Below are positions 11,293 to 24,750 of a stretch of DNA of 64,000 nt, piece after piece. Each line of letters starts with the position of its first letter. Positions within the stretch are counted from its first letter, which is position 1. Made by a program: the position numbers and the translations under genes. The notes under the pieces were generated by a model, which worked only from the letters and a program-made list of their open reading frames with translations, was not told the origin of the DNA and did not search any database. Source of the DNA: Lyophyllum atratum. Taxonomy: Eukaryota > Basidiomycota > Agaricomycetes > Agaricales > Lyophyllaceae. Where the stretch lies: assembly GCA_014905825.1 (NCBI GenBank), contig JACGCN010000001.1:1116001-1180000 (forward strand), read 5' to 3'.

Positions 11293-14200
11293 ATGTTACT
11301 TGTATTCGCTCTGCCATTTCTTGCGGTCGGAACCCATGCCACTCAACTGTTGGACAGAAACCTAGCGTATCGATCTCCATTCGCTGAACATCCCCAGGTT
11401 CGTCAAAGTATTATGTCCGTTTACGCGGTCTAATCATTGTCTTCCCTCATAGCTTGCGCATAATACGCAGACTATTCAGAAGCGCCTGGTGACGCATGCT
11501 CGAAGACAGCTACAAGATGCTGCGCCGTTCAAGGACGATCATTACGCGACTTTCTACGGCGCAGATTTCAGCAATGTAAGTATCTGGCTTCATTAGTCCG
11601 TACGCTGGCAAAAATCTTACAATTGACACGCAGAGCCCTTTTATCTGGAACGGCGGGGTAAACTTCACACACTCTGGTATGTGCTTGACGGCAATTTTCG
11701 TCTCAGGATGCTAAGTTCGACAACTCCCCTAGTTGCCAGCGTTCGTTGCTCCTGAACTTCCCAACTTGACCTCCCTCCCTGATATATATGATTAGGGTGA
11801 CCCTTTCGACACGTCCGTTCTCCTTTGGACACGTGCTATCCCAGTATCTCCAGCTGGTTCAACTGCACAACCCGACCAGAGTGTACCTGTCTGCATCTCG
11901 TACAAGATAACCACCTCCGAGGATCTGTCAGGAAAGGTCGTCGACTCAGGGTCAGCATTTACGAGCTACGATGTTGACTGGACTGCAAAAGTCGAGGCCA
12001 CCGGATTAAAGCCCGACACCAAATACTTCTTCCAGTTTTCCGACTGCACGAACCCGTCGTCAAAGAGTCCTATCGGGACGACCAGGACGATACCGAGCCC
12101 GAATAGTATGTGAACATCTGCCTTATTAGGAATCTTGATTCTCAAAGCAGTTCAGCTCCTGCGCGAAAAGTGAACGATGGCAAACCATTGTCCATTGCGG
12201 TCTTCTCGTGCTCTCAGTTCCAAGCAGGTATGCTCGACGCGAGTAAACTTCGTATATCATGATTCAGCCTGACTCGTACTAGGTTGGTTCAATGCCTATG
12301 GATTCGCGGCTCATAATACCACTGCCGACATCTTTGTCCACTTGGGAGACTACGTATGCATATCTGCTCCAATGAAGGGCTCTTGACATTAACCTTCCCC
12401 AGATCTACGAGTCCCTCGGAAATGGGTAAGTGCTTCCCTTGTCGATACCATTGTGATCTTGCTGAGAAGGAGTAGTGCCCGAATCGGACGTCAAGTCTTG
12501 GGCCGGGAACTTGCTACGATTCACGACTATCGCCAGCGTTTGAATCAATACAGAACCGACACGAGCCTTGCCTTCGCCCATCAACACGCCCCTTGGATCA
12601 CTGTTTGGTGAGTCACTATCGTTAATCTATCGTATGTTACAACGCAGACAGCTTATGTTGCGATCTGAAAGGGCAAGTACTCTTCACTTCGTGGGATTGG
12701 TTGTTGGCTAACGGTATTTTTTAATTCTGGATTAGGACGATCATGAGGTACGGAACTTGGCCGCTCGGGGTACATATCTTCAATTTTGATCCTCAATCGA
12801 CCGTTCCAGGTTGCCGACAATGCCTGGAAGGCAGGAACTGCTGATTCTAACGATACGGCTGCGGGCTGCGCCTTTTCGCCTTCCGGAGCCTGCTTTACGG
12901 ATCGGAAGCTAGCAGCCGTCAGAGCGTACCACGAGTGGATGCCTATACGTCAAGTTGTCCCAGATGATAAGCTTCGCATCTGGCGAAACTTCCAGATCGG
13001 ACAGCTGCTGGACTTGACCATGCTAGATACCCGTGAGCAAATACAACTCTACTGCATGCGTCGGCTAGACTCATTCTGGTATAGGGCAATATGATCGGGA
13101 CTTGACAGATGTAAGCCCGCCCATACCACAGCGCATTTGACGAGCCACTGACTCATTTCCAGGTTTATTATAATAGAGGTACGAGTTTTTTTGAATCAAG
13201 ATTGATCTGCGTAAACTCAGATTGGATCGGTGTCAAGGATGTGAGTTGTTAATGACTATATAGGAATTGCGCCACTGATGTCTCGAGCACAGACGTCAAC
13301 AGCATTGCAGACTACCCCAACCGCTCTTTGATGGGAGCGAACCAGGAGAAATGTATGCCGACTGTTCAGCAGCTCAAAGTCTGCTTGGCTGACGATAAGT
13401 CAACAGGGCTATATGATACGCTCTCGCAGTCGAAAGCCAGAAACGCCATCTGGCGGGTTGTTGGGTATTATCCTCCGAACTCCTAGGGTATCCCACACTA
13501 ATTCTTGTCCTAGGCAACAGATAGTTTTCACTCGATTGGATAACAACGGAAAGGGTACGTATGAATTGTTGGGCGTGGCGTCGAAACATGGCTCACCTTC
13601 GACTGTTGCAACCGTCTCAAGTCAATGTGGTATGTGCTTGTTTTCCGATACTTGCGTTCTATCTGACATATTTGCAACAGGATGCTTGGGATGGCTATCG
13701 CGCGAATCGGGCACGCGTACTGGACCACCTCTATAAGAACAAGATCAGCAACACTGTCATCCTGGCGGGAGACAGTCACGCAAACTGGGTTTCTGATCTT
13801 GCTCGTATGTTCTGCTCCTCTGTACTGCATATATAGTACCTCATTCATCACTTCAGACCCGAATGATACCTCGTACGTCCTAACGTCTCTCAAGCAGCAG
13901 CGTTGCTGGGCTCCAGTGCGATATATCTGACTCGGCACGATAGGTACGATCCCGTTACTGGAGCAGGGGCAATGGGAGTAGAGTTCGCCGGCACCGCGGT
14001 CTCTTCTACATCTGCGTTTGGAGCGGGGATTTCGCCTGCCAATGCGGATGCCAAGTCTCGTGTCTTTGTCGACGTGAACAAGGAGCTACAATGGAGCGAA
14101 GGCTCATACAGAGGTTTCTTCGTTCTGAGTGTCGACTCCGAAAATCTCAATGCAACATATTACGGAATGAGAAACACAAGTTCGTTCTTATACTCAGTTC

Positions 14201-14359
14201 TCCAAATTCATCTTACACATACCCACACCAGGTTATGCGAATCTTGATGGATTCCCGACCGCCAAGTTTGTTGTGAAGAATGGCGAAAACAAGCTGTCAC
14301 GGCCCGTTGCAGGAGGAGCTGTAGAGGCTGGAGTTCTCAAGTCTAGCTTAAGTCACTAA
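11293..14359 (+). CDS. secreted PhoD-type alkaline phosphatase/phosphodiesterase
   Basis: The start at 11293 gives a signal peptide, MLLVFALPFLAVGTHA, so the enzyme is secreted or enters the secretory pathway. About 15 small exons follow. Recognisable PhoD segments in order are DTSVLLWTRAIP in the N-terminal Fn3-like domain, SIAVFSCSQFQAGWFNAYGF, the metal-site motif VHLGDYIYE, DDHEVADNAWKAG, LTMLDTRQYDRD, RNAIWRVVGQQIVF and the C-terminal metal-site motif VILAGDSHANWVSDLA. These residues bind the Fe/Ca centre that hydrolyses phosphate esters. The final exon begins at 14231 after a CAG and ends at 14357-14359. At 12607/12736 the WDDHE motif keeps frame only if one G is missing from the sequence. 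The last exon and the following 3' UTR are repeated downstream as a tandem array. Confidence 0.9.
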
Positions 14360-14995
14360 AAAGAACGTACACTCATGTGTATAAGATGTCATTTTGATTC
14401 TTCCATCACTCGGAATGACCAGGTTGTGCGAATCTTGATGGATTCCCGACCGCTAAGTTCATCTTGCGAAATGGTCAAAACAAGCTGTCAAGGCCCGTTA
14501 CAGGAGGAGCTGTAGAGGCTGGAGTTCTCAAATCTAGCTTAAGTCACTAAAAAGAACGTACACTCATGTGTATAAGATGTCATTCAAATTCTTCCATCAC
14601 TCGGAATGACCAGGTTGTGCGAATCTTGATGGATTCCCGACCGCTAAGTTCATCTTGCGAAATGGTCAAAACAAGCTGTCAAGGCCCGTTACAGGAGGAG
14701 CTGTAGAGGCTGGAGTTCTCAAGTCTAGCTTAAGTCACTAAAAAGAACGTACACTCATGTGTATAAGATGTCATTTTGATTCTTCCATCACTCGGAATGA
14801 CCAGGTTGTGCGAATCTTGATGGATTCCCGACCGCTAAGTTCATCTTGCGAAATGGTCAAAACAAGCTGTCAAGGCCCGTTACAGGAGGAGCTGTAGAGG
14901 CTGGAGTTCTCAAATCTAGCTTAAGTCACTAAAAAGAACGTACACTCATGTGTATAAGATGTCATTCAAATTCTTCCATCCATTAGGAATGCTCA
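14231..14995 (+). repeat. 191-bp tandem array, four copies of the phoD-like terminal exon plus 3' UTR
   Basis: Copies begin at 14231, 14422, 14613 and 14804, an exact 191-bp period. The fourth fades out near 14995. Each unit carries an acceptor-like CCAG, then an open frame from the split Ser codon through ANLDGFPTAKF, GGAVEAGVLKSSLSH and a TAA, then about 60 bp of 3' UTR. Copy 1 is the exon of the gene itself (YANLDG, VVKNGEN, RPVAGG). Copies 2-4 read CANLDG, ILRNGQN and RPVTGG with no stop or indel. The 3' halves alternate between two variants (TTTTGAT in copies 1 and 3, TTCAAAT in copies 2 and 4). Confidence 0.95.
14422..14942 (+). other. three downstream duplicate terminal exons, possible alternative 3' ends of the phoD-like gene
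   Basis: Each duplicate has a pyrimidine stretch (TTCTTCCATCACTC) before GACCAG, then a frame that would continue from the same donor after MRNTS and stop at the same relative TAA. Splicing to copies 2, 3 or 4 would therefore give proteins of equal length that differ at about six C-terminal residues. Use of these exons is inferred; only the intact signals are seen. Confidence 0.4.
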
Positions 14996-15123
14996 TGATT
15001 TGTTCATCGCTCGGAATGATACAATAGGGATCGGATTCTAAGTATGCTAGAAGGTACATTGCGCTGTCATTATTTTTGTACGTGTCCACGTAACGATGCA
15101 AAGATGAAGTGTGTATGATACAA

Positions 15124-17462
<2,339 letters not shown>

Positions 17463-17513
17463 TGTAGACTGGGTGGGAAGGGGAGATGTGAGGATTGCCA
17501 CAGCTTGTGTCTC

Positions 17514-17582
17514 ATCTTTATATTTCCCTAATCGAACGGACGAGAATCTTCCAAGAACCCTGACGAATTCTCTGGAAGTTTC
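17514..17582 (-). promoter_or_regulatory. hsp70 core promoter: TATA box and heat-shock-element-like pairs
   Basis: On the minus strand TATAAAGA lies at 17521-17514, about 55 bp before the start codon. Further upstream are two inverted GAA/TTC pairs with the 2-nt spacing that Hsf1 recognises: GAATCTTC at 17544-17551 and GAAGTTTC at 17575-17582. The first has an additional TTC one base out of register. They are partial elements rather than a canonical three-unit element. Confidence 0.5.
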
Positions 17583-17739
17583 ATAAAATCACGTGACCCA
17601 TTCGACGTCATTCCACTCCCTTCCAGTACACTCACTCCGTTACACAAAGAAACTCGGAAAAATCGGATATATGTAGCCACGAATGTAGTCTTAAGCACAA
17701 CCAGTGAAGTATGTATATGAGCACGAATAGAGGAGCGAA

Positions 17740-20171
17740 TTATGAGCCTTCTTGGTTATTGTGCATCCCATTTGCATCGTCTAGACTTCTATGGGCTTGC
17801 AGATCGCGCAAAACAGACGGGTCCACTGTGGTGAGGCACTGTGAGCCCGCGTCAGATGTGATGCAAGCAACTTACCTGGAAGAACACTCTTTCGGCGGGA
17901 ATGCAAGCCCGCACCAGTGGGCGAATGGTCTCCTCCGATCTCAGGCAGGGGCCTCTAGAGTCGATCATGATGTCAGTCTCGTGTCCCGAAGGACAGCATA
18001 TATCTCACATCGAGCCCAGGATCAGCCATGGGTACCCTTTCAATCCCTTGCTCATCCAGGTCTCCCGGGACATCATCGATCGAGGCCGCATTCAGCTCCA
18101 TCGACAAAGATAGAATATCTGCATCGTCGATGTTCGAGGGTGGAGGTGGAGGCGCGTGCGGGATCTCGACATATCCGGCGGGCATTTGACCTCCTGGAGC
18201 ATTTTTGAGTGCCTTCTCCCGCATTCGCTGCCAGGCCTCATATCGTCGAACAGCGTGTTGTTGTTCCCTGTTGCCAGTGTTAAGTCAGGACGAGAAGCCC
18301 GAATTAATAGTTACATACTCGACTTTGCGTTGCTTATACTGTTGCATTGCTTCGTCAAAGAGGTCGGGATTGATCTCCATAAATAGCTTTAACGCATTGT
18401 ACACCATGCCGTGGATAGTCCTGACACGACATTAAAGAAGAGACTCTCTAGAAAGAGGAAGAGTGCAACACACCTGTTCCAGTGCGATTTCGAGTTCGTA
18501 TACAGCGCCGGGAAGACGATCGGGAGGATGACAGCAAGGTTGTCGCTCATGAGATTGACCACATACTCATTATTCCAGTATAGCAATGCTCTCTCCGCTA
18601 CTTGGAAGTGCTGGCTGTTGATGCAGCGAGCAAGTTGCTGGAAGAGAGGCACTTGGATCTTTTGAAACTCCACGGGATCGGTTACATCCAAGACCTCCTC
18701 CACTTCGTTCAAGAACATGACCTCCTTTGGCGAGTTGACCTTGGGCCAGTACTTCAAGAGCCCCATCATTACCTCTTCTGCCAGCGCGGAGTCCTTTTCC
18801 AGGAATTGCACAACGCAATAGGCCAACTGCGGGTGATATAGGGAAAGACTCTTCACTTTGTGCAGAGGGGTGAGCACGCGTGTCAAGAACGTCTTGTGCT
18901 CGTCCTTGAGCGGCAGCGCAAACCCGTTGATGATAGATCCTAGGATCTCGAGAAGTTCGGCGATACCATTATGGCGCTCCGTCTCGTAGACAAAGCGGAA
19001 GAAGACGTTGTTGATCGACCGACGGATGAAGGCGCGAAGATTGAGGAATTTGCCATAGATACGATGCAAAGTGGTCTTGAGGAAGTCACGCTCCCGCGGA
19101 TCCTCCGAATCGAAAAGCTCCAGGAGGTTGAGGACGAAGGGCTGGTCAATGAACCGTTTCGCCATGTTGGTGTTGAAATCTGGGCTTTCGACAAATCGCA
19201 GGAAAAATTCGTAAACAATTTGAAGGTGAGGCCAGGCAAGCTCCAGCACCGGTTCGTCTTCTTCAGGATCGAACGCGTCGCCGGTCGGATTGACCGGAGG
19301 GGGTATGGAGCGGAAAAGGTTGGTGGCAAACTAGATTTTCGGTAAGAGGAGGGGTATTCACCAGGTTCGAGATACTTACCATGTTGACAACCTCAGGGTA
19401 TATATTCTCCGTAATGACACCGCGTTGCGTCGTAATATATTCCAACATTTCATGCAGAGTCTGTGCTTTGATTTGTTTTCCTTTGAGTTCTGCACTAGCA
19501 TCATTGAAGTCGAAAAGAACGCGACATTGATGCAGTTTCTTGAGGAATAGCTGCGGTCGTTCATTCGGAGGGGTTTCTGGTGACGTGAAAGGTGATAAGA
19601 GAGTATTCGAAAGAAGAAATCAACGAAATTCACCCATAAAAGGGGGGAGGCGCTCTATTTCGACTTTCTCAGTAACAACAAAGCGACTGCTCCGTTGTTT
19701 GCGTGGTGGCTTGCCAACCATCGGAATGGTATCTTTGGGTCCAGCCCGGAGACGATTCAGGGTTGTTGCGCGCGGTGGTATGGCAGTTGAGTGATCGACA
19801 AGGGAGTGTCTCTCGGAGGTACCATTGAAGCGGTTAGATGAGTCGGACGGTGCTTCTGAGCTGACCACAACGATGGGTGGGGCGGGCGATCCAGTATCAG
19901 CAGCGGATCTTCGATCGGGCGTGGTGACACCGGTCGCAACGGGAGAAGATGATCTATGTGATGAGGAGGGACTCTGCGAAGGGCTCTGGGAGGGCACAAT
20001 ATGGTTGCTGGGATTCATATGATTGCTTGAACCGGAGCCGCCAGGGGTAGGCAATGGTTTTGTGGTATTGGGGGGAGGAGCAGGAGGGGTCGCACTAGAA
20101 CCGCTGCTGCTCGATTTGGATTCCTTTTTGGAAGAGTTGGAATCCTGTGAGCTCTTTCTACTGAGCTGCAT
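17740..20171 (-). CDS. rts1: PP2A B56-type regulatory subunit (Rts1/Par1)
   Basis: A disordered Ser/Pro-rich N-terminus starts [19 protein letters not shown] at 20171. It is followed by the HEAT-like B56 core: [65 protein letters not shown] and [19 protein letters not shown]. These are hallmark B56 sequences. The protein targets PP2A in the cytosol, kinetochore and septum. The C-terminal tail ([20 protein letters not shown], ending NNQEGS at 17742) is spliced from short exons in frame. The frame is open upstream to 20264, so an earlier ATG is possible. Length is about 700 residues. Confidence 0.92.
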
Positions 20172-20917
20172 GATATGGATGGAGATGGTCAGAATGGACA
20201 TATGAGATTTAGATAAGGAAGACTGACTAGGGTCTTCTTTAGATTTTTCATGATGAGTCGTCAAAGCAAGCCACGAAGTGGGATGGAGGGCGTCGTCGAC
20301 AATGCTGGCCGCTGTCGCCGACCACTGCCGTCGCTGTTAGAATCGATGAACAACAAACGTGTGACTGTGACTCGAGGTGTGACGGTCGTTACGAGCGGTA
20401 AACACCACCACACGGCTGGTAGTATGTACTAGCCCATCATAGATCTCAATGTTGTGCGCTCATCAACCGTCGGAAGATTCGTCTGATGAACCAGCTGGTA
20501 CGCAGAGCACATGTCGATCTGTTTTCGGCCTAACCTGACCTTTGCCTAGCCTGAGACCAGAACCGTTGTCACGGAACATGCATCACGTGGTCATGGGACC
20601 AGTGTTAGTATCACCGCGGTCGCGCTACTCAGTTTTGCTCTCTTCCCCCTCACAGCATGGCTGGTACGTCCCGTCGCTGTCCTCTTGCCCCTCCAGTGCT
20701 CACCCGGAAACAGCCATTTATGCAGTGTATACCTCTCCAACTCATCCTCCCATTCCAAACCACCTACCGACCTTGATTGTAACCCCCCATGGTATGTCTA
20801 CCTTCCACCAACTCCTATCTGACACCGCTGAAACAAGGTAATGCTCAGGTCAACCTTCTAACATTCTGTATTCATACCTTCACACGAACTTTGTAAGGTT
20901 TTTGCACGTATATCCCC
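20172..20917. other. intergenic, divergent promoters of rts1 and the Pro-rich gene
   Basis: About 750 bp hold no gene I can support. On the plus strand near 20590-20665 one frame reads a hydrophobic stretch (ITAVALLSFALFPLTAWL). Near 20700-20790 another reads YTSPTHPPIPNHLP. Neither has a convincing start codon and splice set. They could be 5' UTR, a decayed gene or chance. Confidence 0.35.
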
Positions 20918-22029
20918 ATGTCCGCCGCTCACTTGCCATCAGAATACAGAGAACTATTTGTTGACACCCTCCCCGCAGGGCGATCTCTGCGTCGCCAAAC
21001 TCTTTCCACCCCGCAAGGAAGGAGGAAAGGCATCCGCGTCAGATCCGGGTCACTCGTCCTCATCATCTTCTCGAGTTGTCCGCTGCGAAGCATCAAGAAA
21101 CTTGAAATGGTCCATCGCTAATACTGGGGTCATCTCCCCGATATACAAGCTTTCCCTCCCGTCTCCCGATTCTCCCGACCTTCCACTCTTCCAAATATCC
21201 AAGCCCAACCCTAATGCTGCGTTTTGGAGTTTGTTTTATTTCGCCTATGCTGGTCATAACATACCACCGAAGCGCATCGAGTTTGGCAAAATCCAGAAGA
21301 ATCCCGCCGGTCCAAATGGTGGTGGGACCCGGATCAGCATCACGGGCAAGACTCCAGAAGAGAAAGCGGTATGGCAGACTTTGGGAGAAGGAAACGAGGA
21401 CTGTGTTGAATGGGTTGTGCTCTGTGCGGCGTTAAATCTGTTAGAGTGGGTTTTTAGTCTTTGGTTCCTCTCTCTTTATCTGTGCTCACAACCCTCCAAG
21501 TGACGAGATCATGAAGGCTGCAGAGAAGAATCCTCCACCTCCCGCGCCTCTCGCGAATGGTACTCCCGCTGGCCGGCCAGCGCCGGTGTCTCTTCGTGAC
21601 CCAGGTCCCACCTCCGGTAATTCCTCGGGCCCTGCTCCTCGCCCCCCTCCACAACAGCAGCCAATCCAACAGCGTCCGCCTCCACAACATTCCCAGACCA
21701 TGCCAGGGGGCCGTCCCCCTCCTCCCGGATTTATGCAGCCTCAGCCTCCGCGTGGGTATCCACCTGGGCAAGGTCCGCCCCCGGGACAACCTGGCTATGG
21801 ACCCCCTCCACCCCAGGGATATGGTCCAGGCGGCCCTGGACCCGGTCAACGTCCTCCCCCGCCACCGCAGATGCGGAACGGCATGCCCGCGGGCCCTGGA
21901 CAGGCCCCACCTGCAGGATATCAGGGACGACCGCCGCCGCAGATGCAGCAACAGCCACAACAGCAGCAACAATATCAGCAGCAGCCCCAAATGGGTCAGC
22001 CCCCCCAGAACCAGATTCGGCGATTTTGA
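20918..22029 (+). CDS. conserved fungal protein with Pro/Gln-rich tail, function unknown
   Basis: The start is MSAAHLPSEYRELFVDTLPA at 20918. A compact N-terminal domain (about 170 residues) contains CEASRNLKWSIANTGVISP, PLFQISKPNPNAAFWSLFYF, IPPKRIEFGKIQKNP and EDCVEWVVLCAALNLL. The last intron (about 21449-21500) joins LLDDEIMKAAEKNPPPP to a disordered tail rich in PPPQ, GPGQ and QQQ up to the stop at 22027-22029. The domain looks structured and conserved, but I do not recognise its family. The N-terminus and the domain are in different frames: one extra G in the GGG at 20978-20980 separates LPAG from DLCVAKLF. A 19-nt intron there would be unrealistically short. Confidence 0.75.
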
Positions 22030-22286
22030 TACCCCTCACCACCTATGATATTTCCTTCCATGACATTTTGTCACTCTGGGTCACTTTGGTGTATTCTATC
22101 TATATTTCTTATTCCACATGCAGTCTGGAAATTCTCATGTCTCCCGTGTCGGGCTATTAGGAATTCTTTCCATGCAAAGCAAGCATTTTGTTGTTCTGTA
22201 CTGTTCTGTACGTTATGTACGTCCTGTGGTTTATATATTCCATTGTGGTTGAACAAAGCAAGCCACTTATCCATCCATCCATCCGT

Positions 22287-24545
22287 TTACTGTTTGATGA
22301 GTTTTTCCAATGCATCCATAGAATATGCTGTCGGGATAATGCGAGTCAGCAATATATCTCGTTGTCAAGGAGGAGCCTACATTTGGGTCGCTCGAGAGGC
22401 AAACCGAGGGCTACACAATACGTTAGCGGAAACGGTCGCGAATGAAAGAAATTTCCGTCATTACCTCTGGCCCAAACAAGTTGGGTGAGAGCACCCAATG
22501 CTAGTGAAGAAAATTGTTTAGCGACACGAACACGGTAAAAACGATGTCACGAACCTCTGGAGACACCGAAAATGACGGTATAATACTACGTCCTTCAAGT
22601 CAGTGTTCCGTAGGGCTGCGTGCAACAAACCTTCTCACCTTGAATTCCGTGAAGCCGTAATGGTATAAGACACAACCTACAAACATGCATTAGCAAGTGA
22701 AGGATAGAAGATGAGGAAACGAAAACAACACACCTGAAGTGGCGTCAACGTTAGGGTATGGGTTCTTAGTCTATTTCACGTCTCCTGTAAGCAAATTTCT
22801 GTAGTCGAAGAAAAGCCTTCTACATACCTTGCCATGTTCCTTCAAAACATCCGGGGCGACTTCAGACGTCTACAAGCAAGGCATAATTATAAATTGAACG
22901 ACCAATAGAAAAAGCAAGGATTGACTGACCTTGTTCACAAGCTGAATGATTGGGCTATTCTTAAGTTCGGATCGAGTGTTGCAGAACTCCTGAAGTGCGA
23001 CGAAACGAGGATCAGGGTGGCGCAAGACGCCATGGCCATATCTACCGTAGGTGTCAGATAGGCGACCTATGCAACTTGATGGAGCTCTAACCCTGGCACA
23101 ACTTGCCCGCTCTTCAGCGTCTTCCACAAGTAGGCTTTAATATTTTCATGGGAGATGTTGTCCCCAATTTCTTTCTGCATCGCGAGCTGCCATCTGAGGA
23201 CTTCCTGATTTGCAAGACTTAGAAAGTAGGGAATTAGCCAGGAACGTGGTTCTACCGAATACAACATACCCGTGGAGAGGCCCCGCCAGAGCGAAGAGTG
23301 CGGCAGAGTAGGAAAGGTAAGGATCAGATAGAGTTGATCCAACCAAGTCTTGAAAACTACAGGTTAAACCAAGTCGAGCAACAGGCGCAAATGCAAACAA
23401 AACGCGTACGTGCTGTATGCGCAGAGGCATTTCCTCCCTCGTGGTCGCCATGGAGTGCAATATAAAGCCTAAGGTATTCAGTCAGGTTTTGATTATCACC
23501 ATAACCCAACATGTTAGTGTAGTTTCCTGGAAGACACAATGAAAGGAATGTTCTAGCGAGACAACCTGTCACCTACCAACAAGATCCAGATCTTTGTTAA
23601 TAGAGGGTAAAGGATTTCCGGGCCTGTACACGTTGCGATAGATGCGAGCAGAGAGCGCAGGGAGCCTGGCAATGAGGTTGATGCAGTCCTCAAAAGTGTG
23701 GGTCCAATATTCGCTTTTCTTCATACCCTTTTCATATGCTGCTTGGAAAGAGCTATCACGGTTCAATGCGGCCACACCGATGCCAAGCTGTGTCATGGGA
23801 TGGAGCGATGTCGGAAGGCTGACGGCCCAACGGCAGTGAGCGTCGCGTCAGCATGAAAACATGTCGATACTGACGAGTCTACAAGGTTCTCCACAAATGA
23901 AGGCAATTCACCCTTTTCTGCTAGCTCCCTAGAAAGTTGTCGCGTTTGTTCCGTGGTCGGGACTTGCCCGGTAAGCAATAGCCAAAGCATGCTTTCTGCA
24001 ATAATCTCCTTGCCCCCTGGGGCAGCGGGGAGGACCTTCTGGCAATCCGGAATACTCAAACCGTGGAAGCGAATGCCCTGTTGGACATCACGCGTCGGGG
24101 ATTGAATGGGCGGGGTAAGTTGTGGATACGGACCTCATTCGGATCTAACACAGAGGCGTCCCAAAGCATGGCCTTCAGGCCGCGCATGCCACCAAGGATG
24201 TTTTCTATCTACACAGCGAATGACGCGTGAGCGCGTGGAAATTACACAGAGAGACAAAGTACCTTGACATCACCGACTACGGCTTGTCCATGCTCCGTTT
24301 TCTGATATAAGTGTCAATCATCATATGTCTTCCATATTCTGGTACTGACCAGCCTCTTAAGTTGCTCTTGCTTCGCGGGAATCACCTCCTGCAGTGTCTC
24401 TTTCAGCGACTGGATAGTCCACAGTGTCAGACGGAGGCATTTCGAGAATCTGGGGTATTGGTACCTTAGTGGACGCAAGCCTCCTGGAGAGAAAGCCAGA
24501 AGTATTGACTTGGACACATCGAGAGAGACGACCGCGAGCGAGCAT
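22287..24545 (-). CDS. cit1: mitochondrial citrate synthase
   Basis: The start at 24545 gives a basic presequence ([26 protein letters not shown]), consistent with matrix import. The body contains [20 protein letters not shown], the catalytic His segment [33 protein letters not shown] with the second catalytic His, [15 protein letters not shown] and [20 protein letters not shown]. The end is [13 protein letters not shown] at 22289. It condenses acetyl-CoA with oxaloacetate in the first step of the TCA cycle. About 13 introns, all in frame. The protein is about 470 residues, the usual length. It shares a 205-bp divergent promoter with sec66. Confidence 0.96.
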
Positions 24546-24750
24546 CCTTGGAATAGCTGATTTATGAAAGCAGCAGCAAGTAAGAGTTGAAAAATTGGAA
24601 TCCGGGGAAAGTGACAGCGCTCAAGGTCCGGACGTGCTATTTACCGGCGACGTCCAAACCAAGCAGAGGCAAACAATACGTTTGCCGCCAGCACATCCTC
24701 GGAAGCTGAACACGTCGATCATACTTCGCAACCTCGACCAACGTTTCGCA

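Noticed and set aside
14231..14995. CRISPR-like repeat array
   Set aside because: The unit is 191 bp with no short repeat and unique spacer pattern, and it is plainly a copied exon in a eukaryotic genome.
20960..20979. A 19-nt GT-AG intron that would restore frame in the Pro-rich gene
   Set aside because: Far below the size of the other introns here (45-60 nt); a one-base indel is simpler. The same applies to a 22-nt candidate at about 53660.
21454..22042. Minus-strand frames of 178 and 103 codons opposite the Pro/Gln-rich tail
   Set aside because: Low-complexity mirror of a GC-rich coding region; the plus strand has the splice-consistent gene.
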